Shown here in pieces: positions 16,681-28,399 of a stretch of DNA of 64,000 bases. The DNA is taken from NCBI GenBank assembly GCA_034190875.2, contig CM067349.1, forward strand, positions 4,031,311 to 4,095,310. The letters run 5' to 3'. The stretch comes from Urechis unicinctus (taxonomy: Eukaryota > Annelida > Polychaeta > Xenopneusta > Urechidae). Under the pieces are notes generated by a model. That model was given only the letters and a program-made list of their open reading frames with translations. It had not been told where the DNA came from and did not search any database. How positions within the stretch are numbered: position 1 is the first letter of the stretch; every line of letters begins with the position of its first letter. The position numbers and the translations under genes are program-made.

Positions 16681-19495
16681 TTCGCATCCAAACTGCGACA
16701 CAGCAGTGTCGTCAATATGATAAGGGGGTAACGCATTTGGTATTTACTGTATAATGGAAACACGAGAATTAGATGGACAAAATTTGTGTGAACTCTATGT
16801 TTATTGGTTCGCGGTGTTAATGATGAGATGAGGACGATGTCTTGTGGTTAATGAATTTACCAAACAGTTATTCACTTCTATTTTGCTAGTGGCAAATGCA
16901 AATGGATGGTGCTGTCACTATGAACCGTCATCACCTATCTACTTTAGAACACTATGCTTTGCTGCTTTTCGTTGAAATTATAGCTGATTGGACGTTTTAT
17001 ATGCTATCAATCCGACGAATATTGGCCTTGCGAATGATAAGCAGGGTTATATTGATAATGTTATCTTTTAAACTTCGACAATGTTCCAAACCTTGAAATG
17101 CGATGGTCAGATAGAAGTCGCCTAGGTGCTATCCTTGCTGCGAAAAAAAATTTCAAAACATAAACGCAAGTATTATTCTTAACTATTGAATGATCGATCA
17201 TGGGCAAACATCAAATGTATGTCCTAATGTATGTTTATCCCGTTAATGTTTTGTGGTCCCGAAATAAGTAATATTAAGCCAGCGAGTATAATATGGGTGT
17301 TGTGAGGAGTTATGGAGCAATTGAAGCGAATACGCTGTTACTTTATGGTCTTTCAAAAGACTCTGAAACAGTTATCAATGTAGTCATGTGTGGTTCATTG
17401 CGGTAGCACTGAAATGTTTCCTACCATTCTGTACGCTTCCAATAACGCTTAGTGTTTTGGCCAATATCCTTCAGCTTTGGAGGAGATCATTTTCACAAAG
17501 CCAAGCTTAAATACAGGATGATTGTCAAGATTACGCTTTCGACGGGCCCATTATTACAGCGGGATTTGCTATAGAGCGATAGGAAAGAAATGAACGCATA
17601 ATCGACAGCAGACTTTACTCGTCATCTTAGAACATAACGAAATAGAATGACAATTGAGGGGATTAAATCGTACCAGATTGCCAAATGGACGGCGACCATT
17701 GACAAGGTCCTGCAGAAATCATTTTAATGACTTAAAGCGGTGAATATGGGTTAAATGGTATTGTCTTTACCGATGCTTATATGTTTCAAATAGATACTAT
17801 ATATCCAGGCCGGCTTCAGTTTGACATAGTACACCCCCTTGCCAAATTGCTAATACTGTTGTATTGTTCAGTTCAGAGGCATTTATGAAAGCCATAGGCT
17901 ATGGCAGCAATTTGGTATCAACCATATATGCTCAATATTCTGTGGCTACCTGCAATCCAATGGTACGCACTAAGCATGAGTTGCACGATATTTCTCAATT
18001 GAGACTGAATGAAAATTTTAGGGTGCTGAGCAAATACAGGGATTTTTCATTGAGTAATGCAGAAATTCGTTTAATTTAACATATCATAAAATGCTCCGTG
18101 TCTCAATATTAACAATAGTGGAGTTGCAGCCGAACAATAACCTCACATATTGGCGGGTGCATTGGAAGGAATCAGAACCGATGAATTTATCAACATGCTG
18201 ATTCGCAAACAACCTCTCATTACTAATTGTCTATTTGAAGGACTCTTTCGACAGTGATTGGCCTCTTTTGCACCTTGCAGTTGCCTGTTCGCCTTCCACT
18301 GCGCAAAATATGTCTCAGAGATGAGCGCAAGTTAAGCGAAGATTTACTAATCATTGGGTTGATGTTAACATGCCGTGTTAACATATTTCACATTGAACAT
18401 TGTAAAAATAACTCAGCCTTTGTAGCTTCCTAGGTAGACGAAAAAATCCAGACCGAATGTACGACCCATTTAGTACAAAAAATAACCTACCAAACCGTTA
18501 CCCGTACTGAGTTGGTAAACTCTATTCATCAACAAAAAGAAGACTCAGTGATCAAATTTAGCGCATGGCGACGTTTTTGAACGACAAGCTCACATGCCAT
18601 ATATATTAGGAATGCGAGGAATCATTGGATTAAGTCAGCCAGTCCCCTACTTATGTTTGAGCGACCTAACTGAAACTCTGGTCCTTGTGCAATATTATTC
18701 AGTACAATTGGAACTCTGATCTCACTATGGACTAGTCTTTGCCTCAGCATCTGCCCGGTAAGCAACTAAGCTTCTGTGAGCATTGACATAAATAAATCTA
18801 ACTGCAGCGTTTCTTTCGACAAGTTTTGATTCGTCATCAAAACAAGAACAATGACAAAGTTGGGTCTATCTCTGAGTACAAGCGGAACCTTTGCTATCAA
18901 TTTACGTAATGTTTTAACGGTTTGGTAACTAGTTGGGCAATAATACCCGTTAATAGGATGTTTGATTTCTTAGTCATAATAGTTATCGAATCAACTAGAA
19001 TCGTAATGATGAAAGAGATAATAACACTAAAGCCACCACGTGATGAATGAACAACACAGCAGCTCAATATGGTCACGGCAATGAGTGGGACGAGTTTGAC
19101 ATGCCTTTTTTCCCAACCTTTGACGTATAATACCGTTATGGATTACGTATAGCGTTTCAAACTTGACTGCATAATGGATACAATGTACAAACATTGAATA
19201 AACATCCAAACTGCTTACTGGTCAAAAGAAATAGATTAGTAATTTAAACAACATTTCTAGCGCTTTTTGCTCGATAAAACTATATTATAGTAACCTACAA
19301 TTCTTGTTTCCATCCATCCAGGTGTTACGTTAACATCGCATACAACAAATTGGATAAAGAATAGCTCGCTGTATGGATTGAAATTCATTCCTGTTTCACT
19401 TTAATCTATCCTATCAGGCGCGTTGAATATAAATGAAATCAGATTTAAATATTCTGATGACATACTCTGATATGTCGGATATGGATGATGATGAT
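16680..19495 (+). repeat. Block G, copy 2
   Basis: Starts with the ACACAGCAGTGT-GTCAATATGA word and ends in GTGTTACGTTAACATCGCAT (near 19,322) followed by a GATGATG run. The same start and end words bound the G copies at 53,360-55,920 and 59,066-61,655. The 71-codon frame at 17,864-18,079 is broken in the other copies, so I treat it as non-coding. Confidence 0.8.
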
Positions 19496-21498
19496 GTTAT
19501 GCGCTATCGACCGATTTGCGCCATCGACCGATAGCGCTGCGCTATCTATGGATCCGTCGTTAGCGCAAGCATCGGTAGATCGCGCTGCGCTATCAATCGA
19601 TAGTTCGTGGGCCATGTAGGATTAGATTTAAAGCGGAACTGCAGGCCTCAACATGGTTTTGCCGTATGCTTGTTGCATCTTGAGATGATTTTAAATGGAA
19701 ACTGATGAGTTTGCATGGGAGAATTAGTGACGATGTTGTACTAAAGGTAACAAAGGAATCTAATAAATGGGTCTCTTAGTTTTACTAAGCCATAAGCATG
19801 ATATGCCCTATACTCTCTTAACTTCGCCCCTTAATAGGCAACTATGTAGTACATCACAAATTTCACTAAGTTTACTTACTTTTTTTGCAGTTTGATATTT
19901 TCAGACGATCTGTATTAAATGAAGAATATTTTGATGAATCTAACCAACTCATGATCAGTGTCAATTTCCCGTCCTCTCTTGTTGTAAACATATGTACTTT
20001 AAAGAAGGCTTCATATGTATGCTCTGGTCTTCCTTATCTTTCTTCTTATCTCATCAGGACACACATTGGCACCGCTAACTCAATAATAACAGTTATAACA
20101 AACTGTAATCTGTGTGCCTACAGAAACTGCCAATTAAACATGCACATTGCGTGATAATTGTCGATTAACGATTGTTTGACAAATAATTCATTGTTTATCA
20201 GACTCCCAGATCGGACTGAGAGGAACTCACGTCTCACAAGGAAGGTGTCACTAAGCCATAGGGGGAGAATTAAAAAAGCAAAGTTTCCATGCCCTCGGGG
20301 AGCTCGGATGTGGGGCATTTTTTGGGCGAGATAAGTAAAGCACAAATTGTAAAAAAACCGGTCGATTAGCTAGACTAGCAGAACCAACAGGTAGAATGAA
20401 GGATTATAAAAATGAGCACCAGAAATGAAGGTAAAAATGCCGAAAGTTTATGCGAAACAAACTAGAGACGTGATCACGGGTGCTCCCGGTAATTTCGACT
20501 TCACTAGGGGGCTCACAAACGCTAGAACATGTGTTACATATGGGCGTATGTCTTGTATATATCTTTTATGTTTTCTTAATCAAAGCAAGTAGTGAGAAAG
20601 AGTAGTGTCAACAACCGCTAGTATTATCCTTCATCTGTACATACATTTACCCACGTAAAGGTTCGGTTGTGATTCGAAAAGAGATGTTTTATTTAGTAAT
20701 CTAAAATGTTTTTAACCTGTTGTTGAGTAAGTGCCAACAAAATATCTTGCATGCCTCCGCGAGTTAGTGTTAAGTGCGTAGTTGCGTAACTGCGTAACTA
20801 CCTAGCTGCGTAACTGCGTGAGCGCGTAAGTGCGTAAGTGCGTAACTACCTAACTGCGGAAGTGCATAAGTGCGTTACTGCGTAACTGCGTAATTGCGTA
20901 ACTTCTTTAGTGCGTAACTGCGTGACTGTGTTACCGCTTAAGTGTACAGACAATTCCTGTACCATTTCTATTAACTGTTTATCGAAGTCTCTGCAAAGTC
21001 TATCAATGCCGTAATCTGTGGTAAATTCATATGCCAGTGAATCTAAGATCGACTGAATACATCATTAAATAAGAGATCAACCAGGCATCAACCTCTTCTC
21101 CGATTTTTGTCCTGATATGTGTTAAAGATTTTTATTAGTTCAAGCAGCTGGACTTCGGAAGACACTGGTCAACGTTACATTACAACCAATTTATTGGAAC
21201 TCATAATTTTCATTATATCACTCTCAATCGATAAAATTTTATTGAATTTATCATAAATATTTACATAGAAAATGGTAATTAAACGGGCAATTTTTAGAAA
21301 AATCGGTTACGTGTCCCTTAAAGAGCACTTGGCGTCATCCTGAAATTAAAAAAGAAACCATTGTCATTATCAAAAATAGACATACAATCCGTCGATCTGC
21401 CTGCGCCATCGATCGATACCGATGCCTGCGCTAACGACGGATCCAAAGATAGCGCAGCGCTATCGATCGATGAAGCTAACCGGTCGATAGCGCATAAC
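19496..21498. mobile_element. 2-kb TIR element of unknown superfamily, non-autonomous
   Basis: About 2,003 bp with perfect 18-bp outer inverted repeats (GTTATGCGCTATCGACCG at 19,496-19,513 and its complement at 21,481-21,498), extending imperfectly to about 83 bp. Each arm contains a hairpin of GATAGCGC and GCGCTATC around one base (19,530-19,546; 21,448-21,464). The same site is unoccupied at 25,255, 55,925 and 61,645, where block G runs straight into block H or I, so this is an insertion. Flanks are GAT repeats, so the target duplication cannot be read. There is no transposase frame, and the interior holds a 10-bp minisatellite. Confidence 0.8.
20765..20945 (+). repeat. ~10-bp minisatellite inside the 2-kb element
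   Basis: Around 17-18 degenerate copies of a unit like GCGTAACT with A/C variants (TGCGTAAGTGCGTAACTGCG style). Internal minisatellites are common in non-autonomous transposons and may help copy number or transposase binding. That role is not shown here. Confidence 0.85.
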
Positions 21499-22600
21499 AG
21501 ATGATACAAACGGCTGGTTACTTGTTGCATAGCCGCTTTCGCGTCCAGGAGTAATAGATATATCACCTGTCTTTTCCCATCATAATGCAGCGAATCATGC
21601 TTACTTCTTTGACTCTGTTGGGGTATATCATTTACAGTCAGCATCAGCGAGCACATTGATGATAGCAGACTGCTTTAATCATATAGCCTGGAATAGCGAC
21701 AGTGCCGTGATTAGTTAACAACACCTGATACGATGCGATAGTTGATGTGTACAGTTCTGCAGTTATGTGAAGGAGTGGCGACAGGAGGATATCATGTAAC
21801 ATGCCATACATTTGGTAAAATGGAACGTTACTGTACCTCCAATAGACTGGTGGCCGAATTCAGCAGCAATTCATTTCTCTACATTATGCCTGTATTGCTA
21901 TCTCAGGCAACAGCTTCGGTAAGAAGTAAATAAATAAGCCCACAGTTCCCTGGTGGATAAGGTAGTGGGAAACCCACTAATTCAACAAATGTTACAAAGT
22001 AACAGGCCCTGAGGGTGTTACAACATTATGCTGCCACACAGCATGTCTATTGTTGAAAGACCCACTACTGTCAACTACTTTATTCAAACAACAAGATTAA
22101 AGTAGAAATGTGATGAAAGAAAAATCATTCAAATTTAGCCTTCACTCCACAAGATTAAAGTAGAAATGTAATGAAAGATAAACCATTCAAATTTAGACAG
22201 GAATTTGAAGTTTTATGCTGTTGGTTTGCTGTTGCAGACTTAAAGACATAACCCTGCAAATGTTGTTCAACGTGTCCATATGTTATTGGTAAGATACCCT
22301 GAGCGTGTAAACTGGGGTATCCCAGCAGAACTCACTACACACTGTGATGTAGCCTGACTTCTGGCTATGCATGTGTACCTGGCTTTGTACGTATAGACCA
22401 CAAGAGAATGAGGAAGACATTGAGTGACTCCATTGCTATTGGTTTTTTGCCGGGATATAGTGAGCTAAAAAAGGATTGCCAAAGCGCGCTCATGTTACCT
22501 TGCTGTAGAGGGAACCCATTCCTCCTTTCCATGCAAAAATGAATTGTTAACTTCAGTGTCAATGTTTTTCTATGGACTCGTGTTTGCTCGTCACTGTCTC
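21499..22600 (+). repeat. Block H, copy 1
   Basis: Matches 55,921-56,890. The 21,760-22,080 part is about 95% identical to 56,150-56,475, well above the surrounding blocks. It carries a short frame (21,742-21,933) that is also open in the other copy, but the differences I checked mostly change the amino acid. Confidence 0.8.
22091..22201 (+). repeat. 58-bp tandem duplication
   Basis: The segment beginning ACAAGATTAAAGTAGAAATG at 22,091 recurs at 22,149. The corresponding place in the other H copy (near 56,470) has it once, so this duplication arose after the two H blocks separated. Confidence 0.85.
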
Positions 22601-24225
22601 GAAGGAGTAATGGTAATCTTATCAGCTTCAGCAGATCATCGCGACATTGATGGCACTAATGATAGCCACATCAATAGCCAAATGTGTTGGACAATGACAT
22701 AGTGATTATATTATCTTATTTTTAGGCATATAACTAGCTATTTAAGCAGCGAGTGCCAAAAAACAAAACAACTTGGAGATATTAGCTTTTTTTCCTTAGT
22801 TTCTGATTGAAGGCAATGAATAGGCTCGATTTGTTTTTAGATTAAACTGTTGCTTTAGGCTGTTATGGTCCGATCCCATCAGGCAGCATGACTACAAAAA
22901 TAATATTCAAATTAGACACTGTCTAGCTAGTGCAGATATATACTGGTCATCGATTCTTCATTTCACGGACTCAATCTGATTTGCGGAAGCATCAACATTA
23001 TTTCCGCTTGCAGAATATAAATTTTAAAGCTTGTTGACCTCCGTGTGATATGTATAACCTTGATTAAGCGCGCAAATATTACTTGATGCTCTTTGGTGCC
23101 GATTGCTATGCAACTTTTCATATGCAATGAAGCATTAGATTCATTGCATTCGCGTTGTTGTGTAATGGCGCAAGGAACATGAGACCTGTACCTATTGATA
23201 CGATTTATTGGTACATTTCGCCAAAGCTAACCCTAAAAGGGCTTCTCTTCTGTAACTAAGGTCATGGCTTGTATAATCACTCGTATATTATGTTTTATGG
23301 CTTCTCTGAGGTGATGTGAATCAGCGTCAGCGAGATACGCGCGGCTGCACGGGTCGCACTATCGCACTGTCGCCTTTTTGCTCATTATTTTGCTGCAGAG
23401 CAAGTGGGAATCGAGTAAGAATAACTGATGGTAGCTAATGAGCTATGTTGGTGTTCTTTATAACTATCCAGCGACTGTTACGGAATACGGAGCTTTAGGA
23501 CAAATAGGTTGCCCTTAACTAGTTGTTATGAGTGCTATTCGCGTCTGTCATCAAGCTGAGAGCGTGTTTGACATCTAACTAGCTCTGTTTATTCGGTTTT
23601 TACCGCTGAAAAGTGCACTAGATGTTAAGTAAGCGAATTAATGGACGGATTAGTACGGCGGTGAATGAGTAAGCGAGGCATTATGCGTTCATTGCTACTG
23701 TGGTAGTGTTCGGCCTTAGATTCTGTAAGTAACATATACACACAACGAGTTCGCTTGTTCGCATAATGGAACAATTCCCCTAAGAGTAAGTGATCGTACG
23801 TCTAGGAGGAGTTATGCATCTGGCGAATAGTCAATAATATGGCCGTGAGCATGAGGTTCAAAAGCAAGAGAGCATAAAAACGAAAGTCGAGCAATGATCA
23901 CCATCTACTTGTAAAATGAAGGAATAACATAATAGAAGGGCCTTATATATTATGTGCAATAACTGTGCGAACGTCGGGCAAATGTCATTCTGACCTTTGC
24001 AGCATGCAGATAGAGTTATCATTGCTGTTGCTGTCAATGGGATTTACGTTTATCCTAACAAAATAAAGTACTGTTCAGTGTTTGCAACCGTTAAGTTGAT
24101 TGGAATAGTCACAGACATGCGTCTAAAGCTGTGGGAGTATATCCACAGAACAATGTTGAATCATATGATTGTCTGATAAATGCGTCAAGATATATAAACT
24201 TCACAATCATGGTCTGACCGGCATT
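22600..24225 (+). repeat. Block F, copy 2
   Basis: Collinear with copy 1, but about 600-700 bp are missing around 23,600, where copy 1 has 15,310-15,850. Anchors: CTCTGAGGTGATGTGAATC at 23,306; TGCAGAGCAAGTGGGAATCGAG near 23,394, shared with 57,660; and GTGTTTGCAACCGTTAAGTTG at 24,077. Confidence 0.8.
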
Positions 24226-25270
24226 GAGGATGTTCACATCAGAACTGCGACTGAGTAGTGTGGTCAATATGACAAGGAGAGAGCACATTTTAAGACTATA
24301 GGTGTGTGATTTATTAAATAATGATAACACGAGAATAAGTCTGACATAGTTGAGCTGAATGTTGTTAAGAAAAACCCTCATAACTTTTGCCTGTTAGTAG
24401 AACAATTTTGTCGGCAATTGGTTTCGTTGGCGCCTTGTTGTTGTACGCTCTACAAATAAGCGCAAATAAAGCAGAGAAACGATCATTAAGGGGTTAACCG
24501 TAACGTGCCGAGTACACATAGTCTATTTTACAAATGACTCACCCTTTGTAACTTCATAGGCAGACAAAAAACCTGTGACAAATATACGAACCATTCACCA
24601 CAAAAACCGTTTACCATGCGGAGTTCGTAGACCCTATTCATCAACAAAAAGGAGACCAGGCGGCCGTGTATGTTCCGATTTGGAATGACAAACTAACATG
24701 ATTTCTATGTTTGTTACGTGCGGGAATATTGGAGTCAGTTTGTCTCTTACTTACTTCGCAACGACCTACTTGTTTTGTCTTTTCATTCCTTATCTTTAAT
24801 CATAGAAAGAAAAAGTGCATCAGGTTATTTAATCCCGTCTTGGCTTAATATTGACTAGTCGATACACAATTTTGAATAGTCAAACGGATGACTACATTAT
24901 GTATCAAACATACAAACATTGAGAAAACACCCAAACTGTCTACTCCCCAAAATAAATAGACAATCAATTTAAGCAACATTTTAACGCTTGTTGCTCTAGA
25001 AGACTTCATTATAGCAACCTGCAATTCCAGCCTCCATCTATACAGGTGTTACGTTAACATCGCATATAACAAATTGATAAAGGATAAATCGCTGTATGGA
25101 TTGTAACTCATTCCCGTTAAACTTTAATCTATCCTATCAGGCGCGTTGAATACAAATGAAATCCGATTTATATATTCTGCAAACCTACACTGACAAATAG
25201 CTAGGGTTCAAGCCAAGTAGTGATGACTCAATTATGTCGGATGTGGAGTGAACTACGATGATGATAAAAA
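24225..25270 (+). repeat. Block G, copy 3, internally deleted
   Basis: Follows 59,080-59,210, jumps to the counterpart of 59,920, and jumps again near 24,880 from the counterpart of about 60,710 to 61,285. The two deletions are roughly 700 and 570 bp. It ends with the GTGTTACGTTAACATCGCAT word near 25,047. Confidence 0.75.
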
Positions 25271-26330
25271 CGGCTGGTTGCTTGTTGCATATATATCTAG
25301 ACCTTTTGAAATGTTCATCTAAAGTTCGTTTCAATTGTTAGATATATATAAAATGTCGTTTACCATCATTGTGTGGCAAATCATGCTTATTCGTTTTTAT
25401 TTACAGTCAATATCAGCGAGCACATGGCTGATGGCAGGATGTTTGAAGCAAACTGCCTGATATAGTGACAGTTGCGTGACTACTTTACAACACCTGAAAC
25501 GATTCAATAGAAGAATTGGTACATGCTGACTTAATGAGTCGCATCATGGTTTATGAAGACATGGATTGGCATAACGTAATGGTTATGCGTTTCTCTGCCG
25601 TACAATGTAGCAGAAATATTGCGTGAACAGTTGTGTGCTCGTTTGTTTGAGATAACATTGATAGGTATCCAATTGACTACATGGCCTTGTGTATAAACTT
25701 CTTTTACCTTGAGAAGGATTAATACACCTGATGCACATTGTTATCTGCGATGTCCCGTTTGGACCAGAGACAAATTTTATATTTTTCTAAGTTATAAAGA
25801 ACCAGCTTCAGAGCATATGTGATCGCACACGTAACATGATGGACGTCGTTATATTTATTGATGTGTCCGCATTAACACCCATTTTGCGGCCCTTTGTCTA
25901 ACCGGAACCCTATGTTCGCGAGATGTTATAAATGTCTCCTTATCTTTAGAATCAATGTTTCATCTTGACAGAGGTGGTTGTTAACTTCTTTAGATACGTT
26001 ACAAAAGGTGCACGTAAAGAGCGATCAGTGAGTGAATGAAATTAGCGTTGCAAATGACAGCTCCCCTTTTCCTTAGCGTGGGTTCGATGCTGTACTTCCA
26101 TTGGCTTCAGTCCATTATAAAGCACGTTTAAAATCTCAAGCCGCGACATTGCTGGCACATTCTATCATGTTAAACTATCTCAGAGTGATGCAATAATCGG
26201 CGATTACTAAAGGTCTTCATGTTATTTCATTTTCTCGAATCGGCTTTCCTCATTGGATGTTTGCATCGACTGAGTTCAGTTTCCCTAACCACATATACAC
26301 ATGTACATATTTACTTAAAGGCGGAATAGG
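25270..26330 (+). repeat. Block I, copy 1
   Basis: Matches 61,656-62,880. The 25,731-25,944 part is about 93-94% identical to 62,261-62,475. The next 137 bp (25,945-26,081) are identical base for base to 62,476-62,612. Beyond that, similarity falls to about 83%. No coding frame spans the conserved part. Confidence 0.85.
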
Positions 26331-27000
26331 AGCGGCTAGTTTTTGTGGAATGACACGTTCACAATTTGAAGCATTATCACAATAAGACCAAACATCACAT
26401 TCTGCAATACCTGCGATGTTTGCAAGCATTCCGATGTATTTCAAAAGTATGCAGAATACATTTGTGCCTTATCTTAAACCAAAACGATTCTACGCAATAC
26501 ACGCAATGCACGCTGTGCACGCAATGCAATAAATTGCTTTACGAGTGATCCGTATCGGGCATTATTCGATGAAGTAAAGTAACTGGAAAAATCACTGAGT
26601 TTGGCTAATGCCAATTGAGGAAGTGGATTACTGCTTTCACTGCTACTGTTGCATACTACACCCGTAGATGTTTAAAAAACGATATGTGTGCCATGAGGCA
26701 TTTCGCATGAACACATAACAGGCGATGTTTATTGACCTAGAAGCTAAACCATTTAAAACCACTCATAAAAATGACATCATCTCCCAAACTACCCGCTCCC
26801 TCTAAATGTTAGGCCAACTAACTCAGCACAAAATCCAAATCACTGTTTCTAATGTATTCAAAATAGGTAAGGTATAATTCTACATTTGACACAAATCTGC
26901 ATACCCGCCACCCGATGCAGTCCTAAAATAATTCAAATGGAGCAATGAGGTGATTATAGATATGAACAATTACGCTATACGATCCCATAGCAGAATGCTA
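26330..27000 (+). repeat. Block J, copy 1
   Basis: Matches 27,480-28,280, 62,920-63,740 and, partly, 32,870-33,190 and 41,620-41,780. Anchors: TTTTTGTGGAATGACACGTT; the ACGCAATGCACGCTGTGCAC run near 26,505; and CTCCCTCTAAATG-TAGGCCAAC near 26,800. Confidence 0.75.
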
Positions 27001-27008
27001 CCATGAAG

Positions 27009-27200
27009 TGATATATATATATATATATATATATATAGATATATATAGAGATAGATATATATATATATATCTATCTCTATTCATGTATATATATATGTAG
27101 ATCTGTAGATGCGATAATGATTTTTATAGATCTGTAGCACATCTATCTATTCATGTCGATGTATCTGTGCGAAATGATTTATAGATCTGTAGCACAGTTG
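27009..27200. repeat. AT-rich palindrome and short tandem repeat
   Basis: An AT tract followed by a perfect 36-bp palindrome at 27,045-27,080 (arms ATAGAGATAG and CTATCTCTAT around an AT core), then about two copies of a ~65-bp unit containing TATAGATCTGTAGCAC. It separates two J copies. Confidence 0.8.
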
Positions 27201-27479
27201 ACATTGCGATATCAATCACATGACTTTGATAACATTTGAATAAAGACCCCTCGTGTTTTCAGGGAAATATTGTTATTTGTCCTCCATCGCTTGCCCCAAT
27301 AGTCGCGTCGTTTACTTTAGCAGTGGGTCTCATTGTGAAATCGTCTGTGGCTACATTGAGGCGACACATATTTTCATCATATTCAGCCAAGTAGCACAAA
27401 TGGTTACTTCATAAGTTGAAAGAAATATGGCGCTTCGTTGCGGTGACGTTAGCTAAGGGATGGCATAGCATATTTTCCA

Positions 27480-28290
27480 CACTAAAAGGCGGAATAGGTG
27501 ATGCTTGTTTTTGTGGAATAACTTGTTGCTGTAAGACCAGACATCAAATGCTGCATTACCTACAATATTCGCAAGCAATCCGATGAAATACAATATTATT
27601 CATCCTGAATACATTTATCGTAAATTTCAAAATGCCACGCAATGCGCAATACTCATTGTAAATGTTTTTCTGATCGATCTGTATCACTCGATGGAGTTAA
27701 GTCACCAGAAAACCATTGAGGTTGGTTTATGTGCCCGATTGATGAGGTTGATTATTGCTTTCGGTGCTACGGTGGCAAAACCATACTAATATAAAGAATT
27801 CTATTTGGAATCACTCACACACACACCACCAATATTTCCGATATGAAATACGTAATATTGGTGTCAACAAGGTGTGAATGGTTGTTTTCGTTCTTATTTG
27901 CCTAAGTGCATGAGCATATGCTGTGCGTTGGTTTACTGCAGCTTATTGTCAAGGAATACAATTCGTACAAATATAACAAATATCATAACTCGCCCAAACA
28001 ACCCACTCCCTCTAAATGATAGGCCAACATGCGCAGCAAAAAATCTAAATCACTTATTGATAATATATTTGAAATAGGCAATGTATAGTGCTGAAGTTGA
28101 CCCGAATCCGCACACCCGCCATCCGATGCAGTTCTTACACGATCAAATGGAAGCATGTGTTGATTATAGATATGAACATTTACGCTATACCATGGCATTG
28201 CAGAGTGCGACCATGACGTGGTTCGTGTGGTCCCCCGTAGTGGCATGGTGCGACCCGATTGTTTCTGATTAAAACCGAGTCTTAGAAGAC
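27480..28290 (+). repeat. Block J, copy 2
   Basis: A second J copy in tandem with 26,330-27,000. It shares the AAAGGCGGAATAGG start, the CATCCTGAATACATTT word, CTCCCTCTAAATG-TAGGCCAAC and the CACCCGCCATCCGATGCAGTT ending. Frames across it are not conserved with copy 1 or with 62.9 kb. Confidence 0.75.
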
Positions 28291-28399
28291 CATAAGCCAC
28301 AGAAAACGACAGACTATGGCAGCAAACATCGATTTAGATTCGCATGGACCAATGAAGTCTTCTCAAGGTGTACTATGCGTAATCGCATTGAAATCGTAT

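Noticed and set aside
17864-18079. 71-codon frame in block G copy 2
   Set aside because: The aligned segments at 12.65-12.87 kb, 30.9-31.1 kb and 54.3-54.45 kb contain stops and indels, so there is no sign of coding constraint.
20765-20945. Possible CRISPR-like array from short regular repeats
   Set aside because: The repeats are contiguous ~10-bp units with no unique spacers, in a eukaryotic transposon.
21742-21933. Short frame also open in the second H copy (56,041-56,319), ~60 shared residues
   Set aside because: The differences I compared (for example at the Gly/Arg, Arg/Gly and Gln-Ala/Pro-Ser positions) change the amino acid, which is not what selection on a protein would leave. The upstream part is disrupted by an indel. 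Better seen as non-coding sequence that has not diverged much.
26071-26100. GGTTCGA-like word suggesting a tRNA T-loop
   Set aside because: No matching acceptor, D or anticodon stems could be folded around it.
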